From Ulvibacter sp. MAR_2010_11 (GTDB lineage: Bacteria; Bacteroidota; Bacteroidia; Flavobacteriales; Flavobacteriaceae), in assembly GCF_002813135.1 (NCBI RefSeq), contig NZ_PHTY01000001.1, forward strand, positions 1,731,501 to 1,795,500: 64,000 nt of DNA, written 5' to 3'. A program made the translations under genes and the position numbers. Shown piece after piece: positions 1 through 9,366 of this stretch; the first letter of the stretch is position 1, and every line of letters begins with the position of its first letter. The notes below the pieces were generated by a model. The model did not search any database, had not been told where the DNA came from, and saw nothing but the letters and a program-made list of their open reading frames with translations.

Positions 1-314
1 ATTTGATCTAAAATTAAAAAAAGCGGTTGCTTTTTTGCAAGCAATACTTTTTCAACAATTTCTTCAAGAGAACTGAAAGCTATTGGAGAAGTGACGGCTA
101 CAATTCCCTGGTGATTCCCATGGGTAAGTTTATTAAGTTTTTCAATGGGCACAAAGGAGATAGAAGCTTCTTTATGCTCCAATGTCTTTACAATTGCATC
201 TATTTTTGGATTGTCAATTCCCTTTTGAACATATAGTTTATCTATAATTACTTCGGAGCTCAAGGCTTCTTGAATTGGGTAAATTCCGAAAATGGTTGCT
301 TCCTTTTTAGTCAT
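1..314 (-). CDS. rlmB: 23S rRNA 2'-O-methyltransferase RlmB (TrmH/SpoU family), N-terminal part
   Basis: Partial gene running off the left edge; only the first 104 codons are present. The translation begins MTKKEATIFGIYPIQEAL and contains a G-H-Q-G-I-V-A segment followed by LFLILDQI, the typical N-terminal substrate-binding domain and the beginning of the SPOUT methyltransferase domain of RlmB-like enzymes. These methylate a ribose in 23S rRNA (G2251 in E. coli) using SAM. The start ATG at 312-314 is preceded in frame by a TAA, so it is well fixed. The SAM-binding knot lies outside the window, so the exact TrmH subfamily cannot be proven. Confidence 0.8.
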   Translation of the reverse strand, partial: MTKKEATIFGIYPIQEALSSEVIIDKLYVQKGIDNPKIDAIVKTLEHKEASISFVPIEKLNKLTHGNHQGIVAVTSPIAFSSLEEIVEKVLLAKKQPLFLILDQ

Positions 315-361
315 TAGTTAGGTATCCTGTTCTTGAATCGATTTATTTTGGCAAATGTAGT

Positions 362-394
362 AAATAAAAAAGAGGCAGTTAAAAACTGCCTCTT
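362..394 (-). terminator. Intrinsic terminator after the T9SS cargo gene
   Basis: An 11-bp perfect inverted repeat (AAGAGGCAGTT / AACTGCCTCTT, loop of three A) lies just downstream of the stop codon at 419. On the minus strand it is followed by a T-rich tract. It separates this gene from rlmB. Confidence 0.8.
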
Positions 395-418
395 AATACT
401 ATTTTAAATAAGTTTTAC

Positions 419-1369
419 TTATTTAACAATCTTAACGATACCTTCAGTACCACTTACATTAACTTTTACAAAATATGCACCACTTGCGTAGCTAGACATA
501 TCGATTGTAGAGTTTAAAGCGTTTACTTTAGCGTTGTATACTTGCTGACCAAGAACGTTGAAGATAGCAACAGAAGAAATTTCTTCGTTAGCTCTCAAAT
601 TCAATACGTTACTTACAGGGTTTGGATATGCAGCGAATCCTTTGGCATTTAAGTCACCAATTCCAAGATTTGGATCTGGATAGAAATCATTGATATACTC
701 TACATCATCAACATACATTTCGTTATCAGTTGATAAAGAATATAAGTTAATAGCACCTAAAGCTTGAGCATAAACACCGGTTCCATCAGCAAAAGGAGTA
801 CCAGGAGCAACAACCTCTGCATTATCAACCCACAATGTCCAAGTAGAAGCACCTGCACCAGCGTTAAAATCAAAGTTCATGATAACAGTGAACCACTGAT
901 CCTTAGGAAATGTAAAGGTGAAATCATCAGTTTCGTCACCAGTACTCATGTCGATTCTACCATCTGTTTCTGTGTCTCCACCAATACCAGAGTTTCCAAA
1001 ATAAATGTTACCGACTACCCACTGGATACCAGGAGTTTCCTGACCTTGTAGGTTCCAATATCCAACTTTACCAGAAGGAATGTACATAGAAAACTTTACA
1101 CCCCAGCTTCCAAAAATCTTGTCTCCTAATAATAAAAGAGGATCCATAGTAGTTGAACCATCAACATATCCTGATAAAGATCCACTTTGTGCATGTGCAT
1201 TAGAAGAGAACATAGCTGTACCGGCAGTACCATCCCATGAACCCCAATGGTCTTGTAAAATAGGTGTGTTACCACCACCGTAAGACTCCATGTCATCCAT
1301 TGCAAACTGAGCATTTGCACCAATCATAGCGAAAGAGAACAATGCTGCTAAAAAATAATTTTTTTTCAT
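419..1369 (-). CDS. Secreted protein with T9SS type A C-terminal sorting domain
   Basis: 316 aa. Residues 1-20 form a Sec signal peptide ending in GANA-Q. The middle (about 22-225) is rich in W, G, D and aromatic residues and resembles a LamG/jelly-roll type beta-sandwich, but no catalytic motif is visible. The last 75 residues carry the classical type IX sorting domain: the AYPNPVSN motif, a VLGQQV strand, and a terminal SGAYFVKV segment ending in IVK. The protein is therefore expected to be exported, carried across the outer membrane by the Por system, and released or anchored at the surface. It lies downstream of the first SusC/D operon but is separated from it by a terminator and about 240 bases, so it is probably transcribed on its own. 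The function of the sandwich domain is unknown. Confidence 0.85.
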   Translation of the reverse strand: MKKNYFLAALFSFAMIGANAQFAMDDMESYGGGNTPILQDHWGSWDGTAGTAMFSSNAHAQSGSLSGYVDGSTTMDPLLLLGDKIFGSWGVKFSMYIPSGKVGYWNLQGQETPGIQWVVGNIYFGNSGIGGDTETDGRIDMSTGDETDDFTFTFPKDQWFTVIMNFDFNAGAGASTWTLWVDNAEVVAPGTPFADGTGVYAQALGAINLYSLSTDNEMYVDDVEYINDFYPDPNLGIGDLNAKGFAAYPNPVSNVLNLRANEEISSVAIFNVLGQQVYNAKVNALNSTIDMSSYASGAYFVKVNVSGTEGIVKIVK

Positions 1370-1606
1370 GATTTATAATTTTTTTATATTAATAAGAATC
1401 AAATTTACAAATATTTTTTGAATATCCTCGGTAAAGTTTCAAAATAAATTTGTTTTTTCTACACCTAGCAGACCTTTTATTCATTCATTTGATGAGCTTT
1501 AGTGTAAATTATTAGAAGTTAGGAATTTAGTTTTTCCCGTCCATCATTTTCATAACGTTTATTTGGTTTTTGTTAGATGCACGTTCATTTGCAACATATA
1601 AAAAGT
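1370..1606. other. AT-rich intergenic region without a gene
   Basis: No supported reading frame on either strand. It must hold the promoter of the T9SS cargo gene. A TAAATTTG element on the minus strand (1400-1407) fits the Bacteroidota -7 consensus, but no convincing -33 element is seen at the right distance. Confidence 0.4.
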
Positions 1607-1638
1607 AAAACGGGAATTCGATTAAGAATTCCCGTTTT
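1607..1638 (-). terminator. Intrinsic terminator of the first SusC/D operon
   Basis: A 13-bp perfect inverted repeat (AAAACGGGAATTC / GAATTCCCGTTTT, loop GATTAA) lies 30 bases downstream of the stop of the 198-aa lipoprotein gene. A T-rich run follows on the minus strand. It ends the operon that starts at 7234. Confidence 0.85.
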
Positions 1639-1669
1639 GGTTGTAAGCACTTTTGTATTTTTTTCCTAA

Positions 1670-2266
1670 TTAATTAGGAAGGAAAATAGTCTTGTACAAG
1701 AATGGAGCATTATGGTAAGCTCCTGTGGCTACCGATCCACCTACGCCTGTATTCGTAATAACGGTTCCGTCTCCCATCACTAACTCCAAGCGAGTTGCAA
1801 CAAAGGTTGGAGTGGTTAATTGAGCATCAGGAAATAAATCTACAATCGATTGTGTAGACATTTCAAGTAGATACGATGGTAACATATTAAATTCACTTGG
1901 AGTCCACTCGGAAGCAGGAAGTGTTCTGTTCAATACTTCAGGAATAGGGTTACCTTGACTATCTTCAGTAGGTAATAATAAGTCCTGATCTTGATAAAGA
2001 GCTGTAAATACTCTTACTTCAATAAATGAATTTGATGAACCATCACCTTCCTGAACCTCAAGTAACATATCAATCGAGGTTTTTCTATTTGAAGGACCAG
2101 GAGTTAATGCTACCAGATTTGCAGGAAAAACTAAAGTTCTTATAATTCCTTGAGAAGTATCTACTTCGTTATATAATGTGTCAATTGGAAGGGTGCTGTC
2201 TTCACAGGATACCATTGATCCCAGAAGTACTAATCCAATTAAGAATGATTTAAATATATTTTTCAT
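1670..2266 (-). CDS. Hypothetical lipoprotein, third gene of SusC/D operon 1
   Basis: 198 aa. A lipoprotein signal peptide ends in GSMVSC, with the lipidated Cys at position 21, followed by an acidic EDS stretch as often seen in surface lipoproteins of this phylum. The remainder is a predicted all-beta soluble domain without a motif I recognise. It is 17 bases downstream of the SusD-like gene and upstream of a strong terminator, so it is co-transcribed with the SusC/D pair. By position it is probably an accessory surface lipoprotein for the same substrate; this is inference from context only. Confidence 0.7.
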   Translation of the reverse strand: MKNIFKSFLIGLVLLGSMVSCEDSTLPIDTLYNEVDTSQGIIRTLVFPANLVALTPGPSNRKTSIDMLLEVQEGDGSSNSFIEVRVFTALYQDQDLLLPTEDSQGNPIPEVLNRTLPASEWTPSEFNMLPSYLLEMSTQSIVDLFPDAQLTTPTFVATRLELVMGDGTVITNTGVGGSVATGAYHNAPFLYKTIFLPN

Positions 2267-2283
2267 AATTATTAGTTTTAAAA

Positions 2284-3954
2284 TTAGTTAGCCACAGGGA
2301 ATGCAGGAAACGCAGGGTTATTATCCCAAAATACTTGAACTTGTACATTCGGCTTTTGCTGAATACTACTGTTCGTATTCGCTTCATCGGCCGGGTAAAA
2401 GAATGATCTAACGAAACTTCCCGGACTTTGCTCTATGTTAAATTGTAAGGATGTAGGATATCCTGTTCTTCTGTAGAAGTTATAAGACTCGATACCGTTT
2501 CCATAATGAGCGATAAAATTTTGAGTCGCTAAAATATTCCACTTTCCTTCAGTACTTGCTGCAGTAAATGCTGCACCTACTCCTGCAATGTAAGCTGAAA
2601 CATCACCTGCACTAGGCGCCATACTTAAATCTGCATCTGGATCCAATGAGCCAAAACTTTGTACTTTAGCAATCGATTTCTGCATTGCACTTTGCATCAA
2701 AGTATTTGCACCAGAAGAGTTGTTATTGGCCATGGCCATTTCAGCACGCATTAAATCTATCCATGATGCTAACATAATCGGTACAATCCCGGCTCCTTGA
2801 CCACCTTGTTCAAGACCAACAGTAGAAAATCTGTTATCATCGAAATTTCCGGCAGCAGGGTATACACCTACAGCAGTTCTTCTAAATGAGTCTGGTGGAA
2901 TTCCTTCAGCATTTCCATGATCTCTACCCCAGTATCCTCCGTCTACACTACAGAATACCATTGATGATGGGTAGTGTGGTGGTCTGGCTTGCGTTGAACA
3001 GAACAAACGTTGTTGATCTGAAGCACATGGCACTCCGTCTGCACCGGTACTGTTAGGAGTACAAATATGTTGTCTATAGAAGTAGTATCTTCTTCTTGGA
3101 TCATCATTCTCGTACATTACATCCATTAACCAGTTAGATCTGTAATTACCTGCACCACTCACGTTATAATCTGCTCTGTAAGCAGGGTGTCTTGTATCCG
3201 GAGTAGTTAGATAGTTTGTACCGTATCTAAACTGTAAATCATCTGCAGTAGAGGAAATGTAATTTCCACTATTGATGATTGCGTTGAATTTATTCATTGC
3301 TTCCCCATCTACTTTACGAGTATTCGTGTAAGCATTTAATTTTACTGAGTTTGCAAATCTAATCCACTTTGAGAAATCATTGTTATAGTAAAAGTCGATG
3401 TCCATTCCAAGCCCATCCTGGTTTAAGAATGAAATTCCTTCGTCCAACATAGCTAAAGCGGCAGCATAAACTGCAGCATCGTCATCGGCCTGTGGATTTG
3501 GAAACTCGGCAGGTTGCGTTGCTTCCGATAATGGAATATCACCATAGAAATCTACCAAAGTCAAGAGAGTATATGCTTTTATTATTTTCATTACTCCAAT
3601 GTGCTTATTCGCTTCAATTTCTGTAGCAATTGCTTCCGCATTTTTCATATCTGAGAACATTCCCTGATATGCAATGGCCCACTCGGTATTTGTGTTTTCC
3701 GGGGCGAAGTTATTGGCATAGGTTCTACCAAACATATAATCGATTCGTACTAATTGAGAACCATTACTACCCATAAGTCTTGCAAAATCCTTGAAATCAA
3801 GCTGTATTGCAACCATATAACGCTCCAAATCCGCCTTGTCCAGGGTAATTTGGTTTGGATCATCCAGTAAATCTAAATCTGTGGTTTCACATGAAGTAAA
3901 TGTGATTCCAAGAAGTAGAAAAAATAATATTGAGATTTTATTTAATTTTTTCAT
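2284..3954 (-). CDS. SusD/RagB-like nutrient-binding outer-membrane lipoprotein (SusD-like_2 type)
   Basis: 556 aa from the ATG at 3954. A longer frame starts at 3984 but would overlap the preceding susC end and lacks a clean signal peptide. From 3954 the N-terminus is a good lipoprotein signal with Cys at position 22 (lipobox FTSC). Segments such as YMFGRTYANNFAPEN, the WAIAYQG stretch and the ETTDLD after the lipobox fit the second SusD group (SusD and RagB outer membrane lipoprotein, PF12771) better than classical SusD. It binds the substrate at the cell surface and acts as a lid on the SusC transporter encoded 16 bases upstream. The substrate cannot be inferred, because no glycosidase or peptidase gene lies in the operon. 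Confidence 0.85.
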   Translation of the reverse strand: MKKLNKISILFFLLLGITFTSCETTDLDLLDDPNQITLDKADLERYMVAIQLDFKDFARLMGSNGSQLVRIDYMFGRTYANNFAPENTNTEWAIAYQGMFSDMKNAEAIATEIEANKHIGVMKIIKAYTLLTLVDFYGDIPLSEATQPAEFPNPQADDDAAVYAAALAMLDEGISFLNQDGLGMDIDFYYNNDFSKWIRFANSVKLNAYTNTRKVDGEAMNKFNAIINSGNYISSTADDLQFRYGTNYLTTPDTRHPAYRADYNVSGAGNYRSNWLMDVMYENDDPRRRYYFYRQHICTPNSTGADGVPCASDQQRLFCSTQARPPHYPSSMVFCSVDGGYWGRDHGNAEGIPPDSFRRTAVGVYPAAGNFDDNRFSTVGLEQGGQGAGIVPIMLASWIDLMRAEMAMANNNSSGANTLMQSAMQKSIAKVQSFGSLDPDADLSMAPSAGDVSAYIAGVGAAFTAASTEGKWNILATQNFIAHYGNGIESYNFYRRTGYPTSLQFNIEQSPGSFVRSFFYPADEANTNSSIQQKPNVQVQVFWDNNPAFPAFPVAN

Positions 3955-3970
3955 TGTCTTTTTTTTTATA

Positions 3971-6900
3971 TTAGAATGTAGCATTTACGCTGAAACCATA
4001 TCTTTTACTACTAGGTCCTGTTAAGAACTCAAAACCTTGTCCGTTACCGGCACCTAGACCGGATACGTTTGGATCAAAATTAATCCCTTCTGGAGTGTTA
4101 TAAGCGTCATACCATAAGTTGTATCCACTTGCTTTGATAACAATTTTACCGAAAGGAGTCTTTTCTAATAATTTTGATGGTAATGAATATCCTAAAGAAA
4201 CTTCTCTAAGTCTCACTACAGATGCGTCATAAATTGACAGCTCATCGGCAGGGCTCGCAAATCCATTGTCAAAATAGAAATTTGAGTTATTAATTTGGAC
4301 AGTATTAGGTAGTCCTGTAGTTGAATTCACACCCGGTAGAATGTAAGTAGATAAACGATCTTCAGTGTCGGTAGTTAAACCACGACCCATTAATGAAGCT
4401 ATAGTTACTGAATACATATCTCCTCCTGAAGTATGACCAACAGCAACGTTTAACGAAAGTCCCTTATAAGAGAAAGTATTCGAGTAGTTCATTATGAAAT
4501 CCGGGTTTGGATCACCAATAAAAGGAAGTAAGCCGTCCTCGTCAATATCTTCCGATAAATAGTTACCGGCTCCATCTACAAGTAAGTTTCCATTTTCGTC
4601 TCTCGCAATACGCGCTCCAAACATAGAACCTAGTGGGTATCCAACTCTGGCACCATTACCAAGGTTTGTAAATCCTTCATAAATAATTAACTCGGTGTCC
4701 TGACCAAGATCGGTAACTTCACTTTCACTCTTAGTAAAGTTTACATTAAAGTTCCAGTTAAATCCATCACTTTTTATAATGTCGATTCCTAAATCAACTT
4801 CAATACCGTCAGATTTAATTTCACCAATATTGGTATCGGTAGTTGAAGCACCTGTACTCAACGCAATTTTTTGATCTTGAATAATCAAATCGTTGGTTGT
4901 TCTGGTGTAATATGAGAAGTCTAAACGAACTCTCTGAAATAAATTGGCTTCAACACCAAACTCTAATTCTGAGAAAAGTTCAGGCTTAATGTTTGTATTT
5001 CCAATAGTACTGTTGGTTGTATTTGATGTAATAAAGTTATTATTAGAATCCAACCAGCTTTGAGCATTCAATACTACATTTGTAACTGTAGGATATCCTG
5101 TTGAAAAGTTAGCAGAGGTCCCGTAACCGGCTCTTAATTTTAAGTAGTTGATTCCTCCATCCGACTTAAGTCCAGGGAAGGCTGAAGTTGGAATAAACGA
5201 TACACTGGCAGAAGGATAGAATAAACTATTGTTAACAGCATTTGACACCCAGTCATTACGACCTGCAAAGTTCACGTAAAAGAAACGCTTAATGTCGAAT
5301 CCTACTTGACCGTATAAACCTAATATGTTTCTTTTTTGGTGAAATTCGATTGGGTTACTACTTGAGAAACCACCGTGATCAAAGAAGTCGAATACTTGTT
5401 GTCCATAACTTGTAACACCAATTCTGTTGTAATCTGTACTTCTAGAGGTTGCCCCGGCTAAGAAATCGATTGTTAAATTGTCGTTTAACATCGAATAGTT
5501 ACTTCCGCTTAAAACAACTTTATGGTCAAAAATGGTATTCGCGTTGTTGTATGTAGAATAGAAACCACTATCGGTTAAAGCTACACCCGTTACACCACCT
5601 TTATTTTGACGGTTAATGTTATCTTCAGAATAAGTATCCACACTCGCTTGATACGACAGGTTTAAGTTATCAGTAATGTTGAAATCTATCGCACCAAATC
5701 CGTTAACACGATTTACCTTTTGGGCAAATCTCGAATTTTTTACAGTCCATAAAGGATGCTGAATTGCGTTATCATCTCTATAGTAGATACTACTACCATC
5801 CGGTGCTTCGAAAGGAAGGCTAAAGAAATCGATACTTCTAGGAGTATACAATAAATCACCGAATACAGAAGATCCTGACCCGAAAATACTACTACCAAAA
5901 CTGGCAGAAACAGGAGGGGTTTTTAAATTAGTTAATGTGTAGTTTAAAGATCCTCTTACATTTATCTTATTTGATAGTTGCGCTCCACCTGAAACGGTTA
6001 AATTGCTTCTATCCACTTCGTTTCCGGGAGTAAATCCTTCGTCACTAACGTGAGCGAAAGACATCCCGTAATTGTACTTGTTGTCTTCACTTCTTCCTCT
6101 AATGTTTGCAGCAAATGAAGCTACAGTACCGGTCTTAAAGAATCTCTCAACCGAGTTTTGTGGCTCCCACTTATATCTTAGTCCTTCAAATTGAGCTTGA
6201 AAGTCAGGGAAATTTGATGCTAAATAAGCTGAAGTTGAGTAAGGGTGAGGTAAAGTACCGTCAGAATTATAAGGTTTGTTTACATCAGTATTGGTGTCAT
6301 CAACAAATGCACCCCAGCCACCTACGCCGTCTTTATAGAAACCAGGTCCCCAGTTACTATAAAATAATCCGTATGCTTGGTCAAAACCACCACCATATTT
6401 ATTTTGATAATCGGGCAGAGACGCCACTTCGTTAAAAAAGTAAGAAGATGAAAGCTCAACTTCTTGCTTAGAGGCAAGGTTCTTTGAACTACCCGTTTTA
6501 GTAGTAATAAGGATTACACCATTTCTACCTTCAGTACCATATAGGGTAGTAGCAGCTAATCCTTTTAGAATATCAATGTTTTCAATATTACTTGGATCGA
6601 TATCAAATGATCTACTGGTTCCCATGTTACCGTCAACAAAACTTCCTGCTGCGTTGGTATCATTACTATAAGGTACACCGTCAATAACGTAAAGTGCGTT
6701 GTTATCTCCGGAGAAAGAGTTCATCCCTCGAATAATAACTTTGTTTGCTGAACCGGATAGACCATTTTGTGTTGTAATGTCTATACCTGCAGATTTACCG
6801 CTAAGGATACGAGTTAAGTCGGTCTCGGGATTATCTTTAATAGCTTCTTCTTTTACCGAAGAAACCGCATACCCAAGAGCTTTCTTTTCCTTTTTAATAC

Positions 6901-7234
6901 CTGATGCTGTTACAACAACTTCTTCCAGTACTGCAGCATCTTCTTGAAGCTGAACACTAATAGAATTAGTCGCGGCCGTAACAGGTCGCTCTATTGTCGT
7001 AAAGCCAACATAACTATACACAAGAGTTTGACCTATAGCTGTTTGAATGCTGTAGTTACCGTCAAAATCTGTTTGTGTACCGTTGCTTGTGCCTTTTACA
7101 ACAATATTCACTCCAGGTAGCGGAAGGCCAGTATTATCTGTCACCGATCCAGAGATTGTTTTTTCTTGTGCGAACGTGAGTTGCACTACAAACGCTAGCA
7201 ATAGCGTTAAAATTCCACTAAACTTTGTTCTCAT
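3971..7234 (-). CDS. SusC/RagA family TonB-linked outer-membrane transporter
   Basis: 1087 aa from the ATG at 7234; an upstream extension to 7291 would precede the signal peptide and is rejected. Order of domains: signal peptide ending FAQEK (about 1-23), a carboxypeptidase-regulatory-like Ig domain (about 24-105, with LPLPGVNI and DGNYSI), a TonB plug with the family motif around residues 175-250 (IIRGMNSFSG, YVIDGVPY, ATTLYGTEGRNGVILITTKTG), and a 22-strand barrel ending in the aromatic terminal residue of SVNATF. Such proteins import oligomers with a SusD lid, powered by TonB-ExbBD. It starts the operon SusC-SusD-lipoprotein. Confidence 0.93.
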   Translation of the reverse strand: MRTKFSGILTLLLAFVVQLTFAQEKTISGSVTDNTGLPLPGVNIVVKGTSNGTQTDFDGNYSIQTAIGQTLVYSYVGFTTIERPVTAATNSISVQLQEDAAVLEEVVVTASGIKKEKKALGYAVSSVKEEAIKDNPETDLTRILSGKSAGIDITTQNGLSGSANKVIIRGMNSFSGDNNALYVIDGVPYSNDTNAAGSFVDGNMGTSRSFDIDPSNIENIDILKGLAATTLYGTEGRNGVILITTKTGSSKNLASKQEVELSSSYFFNEVASLPDYQNKYGGGFDQAYGLFYSNWGPGFYKDGVGGWGAFVDDTNTDVNKPYNSDGTLPHPYSTSAYLASNFPDFQAQFEGLRYKWEPQNSVERFFKTGTVASFAANIRGRSEDNKYNYGMSFAHVSDEGFTPGNEVDRSNLTVSGGAQLSNKINVRGSLNYTLTNLKTPPVSASFGSSIFGSGSSVFGDLLYTPRSIDFFSLPFEAPDGSSIYYRDDNAIQHPLWTVKNSRFAQKVNRVNGFGAIDFNITDNLNLSYQASVDTYSEDNINRQNKGGVTGVALTDSGFYSTYNNANTIFDHKVVLSGSNYSMLNDNLTIDFLAGATSRSTDYNRIGVTSYGQQVFDFFDHGGFSSSNPIEFHQKRNILGLYGQVGFDIKRFFYVNFAGRNDWVSNAVNNSLFYPSASVSFIPTSAFPGLKSDGGINYLKLRAGYGTSANFSTGYPTVTNVVLNAQSWLDSNNNFITSNTTNSTIGNTNIKPELFSELEFGVEANLFQRVRLDFSYYTRTTNDLIIQDQKIALSTGASTTDTNIGEIKSDGIEVDLGIDIIKSDGFNWNFNVNFTKSESEVTDLGQDTELIIYEGFTNLGNGARVGYPLGSMFGARIARDENGNLLVDGAGNYLSEDIDEDGLLPFIGDPNPDFIMNYSNTFSYKGLSLNVAVGHTSGGDMYSVTIASLMGRGLTTDTEDRLSTYILPGVNSTTGLPNTVQINNSNFYFDNGFASPADELSIYDASVVRLREVSLGYSLPSKLLEKTPFGKIVIKASGYNLWYDAYNTPEGINFDPNVSGLGAGNGQGFEFLTGPSSKRYGFSVNATF

Positions 7235-7403
7235 TTTATAATTTATTTGAATTAGCCAATGCCAAAAATCACAATAAAAAGTTAAATACACAACTTTTTA
7301 AACTTAAAATTTAGTTTTTTTTTAACGATGTGTTAACGTTGTGAAGAGTTATGTGCAACATGTAAGAAATGTGAGGAACATTAAAATTCCTTGGAGCTAT
7401 TCC

Positions 7404-7439
7404 AAAAAAAAAGCACCTATAAGAGTATAGATGCTTTTT
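7404..7439 (-). terminator. Intrinsic terminator of the second SusC/D operon
   Basis: A hairpin made from AAAGCACCTAT and ATAGATGCTTT (one mismatch) lies about 40 bases downstream of the stop at 7476. It is followed on the minus strand by a run of nine T. It separates the two SusC/D operons. Confidence 0.8.
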
Positions 7440-7475
7440 GTTGAAATATTGAATAACAATTGTTATCTCATTGAA

Positions 7476-7904
7476 TTACGGTGTCTTTAATTTTAGAACC
7501 GCCGACTTTCCGGAAGTGACATCTGCAGTTTCCTGAAAAATAAAAACTGCTGTAGCATAATCAGAAGGAGCCGAATTATTTGTAAGGGTAATAAACATAG
7601 TACCTCTACGCATATTGGCTGGAATTACAACATCGGCATCAAACGAATAATTATCTGATGTTAAATCTGAATTTGCTGAATCAACAACCACCTGAAAGGT
7701 TCTATCTACATCAGACACTGTCGTGACGAAGTAAGTAACCGGAATATTAGCCGATGCTCCCGGAGGCAACGGTAATTCAAGTTCTCCAAACGTAAATCCG
7801 ATAGTAGCACCACGATCAGTTTCATACTCATCGTATGATTCACTACATGATGTTACCACTAAGGCGGATAAAACTAAAGTTAATAATATATATATTTTTT
7901 TCAT
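7476..7904 (-). CDS. Small hypothetical lipoprotein, third gene of SusC/D operon 2
   Basis: 142 aa. The signal peptide has its lipobox at VTSC, with the Cys at position 20. The mature part looks like one Ig/Calx-beta-like sandwich: it contains VTYFVTTVSDVDRTF and VVVDSANSDL, as seen in the N-terminal domains (DUF1735/DUF4843-like) of SusC/D-associated surface lipoproteins. It is 18 bases downstream of the susD gene and is followed by a terminator, so it belongs to that operon. Likely an accessory surface binding protein; the ligand is unknown. Confidence 0.7.
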   Translation of the reverse strand: MKKIYILLTLVLSALVVTSCSESYDEYETDRGATIGFTFGELELPLPPGASANIPVTYFVTTVSDVDRTFQVVVDSANSDLTSDNYSFDADVVIPANMRRGTMFITLTNNSAPSDYATAVFIFQETADVTSGKSAVLKLKTP

Positions 7905-7922
7905 CTGTCTTAATTTTTAGAA

Positions 7923-9350
7923 TTAGTATCCGGGGTTTTGTTGCAAACTAGGGTTTGCATCTAATGATTCCTGAGCTATTGGAAGTTGAAACTTGTTACT
8001 TCCTGCAGCCAATGTCAACACATCCGATGGCGTTCCTGATCCATCTGCAATATACCCTGCATTTGTTCTTTGAACAGGTAAATTCCATCTTTTCAAGTCG
8101 AAGAAACGCTGATATTCGAAAGCGAATTCAAGTCTTCTTTCCAAACGAATTGCATCTCTTAGAGCAGTTCCCGTTTCACCACTTGGCGGTGTAAGATACC
8201 TTCTGGTTCTAACCTGATCCAAAGCTTGTCTTGCAGCAGTTTCATTACCGATATTAAAGTAGGCTTCCGCTTTGTTTAAATATGCTTCGGCTGCTCTTAA
8301 GATCTTATAATCTACAACTCCTGGCTGTCCACCGGGACGCGCAAATAATTTTTTGATACCGTTGTAAGGTATTCCTCCGCTGGATGCATCAAAAATATAG
8401 GCTTCACCTCTAATATCATCACTTGCATATAAGTTATTTAGTTGTAAAGATGCCACGTATTCAGGTATCAAACTGTTTACACCTCCCTGACTCCAGGTTA
8501 CACCAATTGCGTTACCCAAGGTTGGACTTTCGTTAGGGATGTAAAATACCAGTCCGGCTTGACTTGTGTCTTCCCATACGCCTACAACTGCATCACGAGG
8601 TGCAACAGCTGTAGTAACAGCATTGGCTGCATCAATTGAATTCTGCCATTGACCCATGTATAAGTATACTCGCGATAATAACACGTTTATAGCGTCTTTA
8701 CCCATACGTCCTGCTGGATTTGTTTGATTTATGCCTGCTCTTGCATCCAGAAGATCTTGAACTATCATACCGTATACTTCTCCAACAGGCATTCTTGCCG
8801 GTTGAATGTTCGGGTCTGCTTCAGTTACATAAGCAATACCTAAACTTCCATTCGCATCACTTGACTGTGTTGGAATTTTACCATAAACCGATACCAAATT
8901 AAAATGCGCTAAGGCTCTTAATGCTTTGGCTTCGGCGACGATATTTGCCTTGCTTTCTCCTTCAAATGACTCAGCGTAAAATAACACCTGATTTGCATGG
9001 TAAACCGTTACGTACACATCACGATAGAATGTAAGCATTGTTGTGGATGCATTGTAGTTATAATCGTGTAAGAAACGTTTTGTATTACGGCTGGTAGGCA
9101 CCAAAGTTGTATTGTCAGACAATACATCCGGCGCACTCAACATCGAACCTGCATCACTGCTTCCGTAAAATCCGCCTCGAATCAATCCTAAGTATACTCC
9201 ACGGATTCCATTTTCAAAATCCTGAGCAGTCACGAATGCATTGTCTGATGCAAATCCGTCAAAAGGAACTTGGTCCAGTTCTTTGTCACAGGAGACTAAA
9301 ACACCTGCAAAAAGAAGAATAATTGTTAATTTATAAATATATTTTTTCAT
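7923..9350 (-). CDS. SusD/RagB family nutrient-binding lipoprotein
   Basis: 475 aa. The lipoprotein signal has its Cys at position 21 (LVSC). Hallmarks of classical SusD are present: the N-terminal part with TPR-like helices (KALRALAHFNLVSVYG, DAINVLLSRVYLYMGQW), and the C-terminal RagB/SusD block with AEAYLNKAEAYFN, LDQVRTRRY, the conserved RLERRLEFAFEYQRFFDLKRW stretch (positions about 405-425) and a final LDANPSLQQNPGY. It is encoded 16 bases after the second susC. It captures the substrate for the transporter. Confidence 0.93.
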   Translation of the reverse strand: MKKYIYKLTIILLFAGVLVSCDKELDQVPFDGFASDNAFVTAQDFENGIRGVYLGLIRGGFYGSSDAGSMLSAPDVLSDNTTLVPTSRNTKRFLHDYNYNASTTMLTFYRDVYVTVYHANQVLFYAESFEGESKANIVAEAKALRALAHFNLVSVYGKIPTQSSDANGSLGIAYVTEADPNIQPARMPVGEVYGMIVQDLLDARAGINQTNPAGRMGKDAINVLLSRVYLYMGQWQNSIDAANAVTTAVAPRDAVVGVWEDTSQAGLVFYIPNESPTLGNAIGVTWSQGGVNSLIPEYVASLQLNNLYASDDIRGEAYIFDASSGGIPYNGIKKLFARPGGQPGVVDYKILRAAEAYLNKAEAYFNIGNETAARQALDQVRTRRYLTPPSGETGTALRDAIRLERRLEFAFEYQRFFDLKRWNLPVQRTNAGYIADGSGTPSDVLTLAAGSNKFQLPIAQESLDANPSLQQNPGY

Positions 9351-9366
9351 GTTCTTTTTTTTAAAT

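Noticed and set aside
27-236. 69-codon plus-strand frame at the left edge
   Set aside because: Opposite strand encodes a clear RlmB N-terminus.
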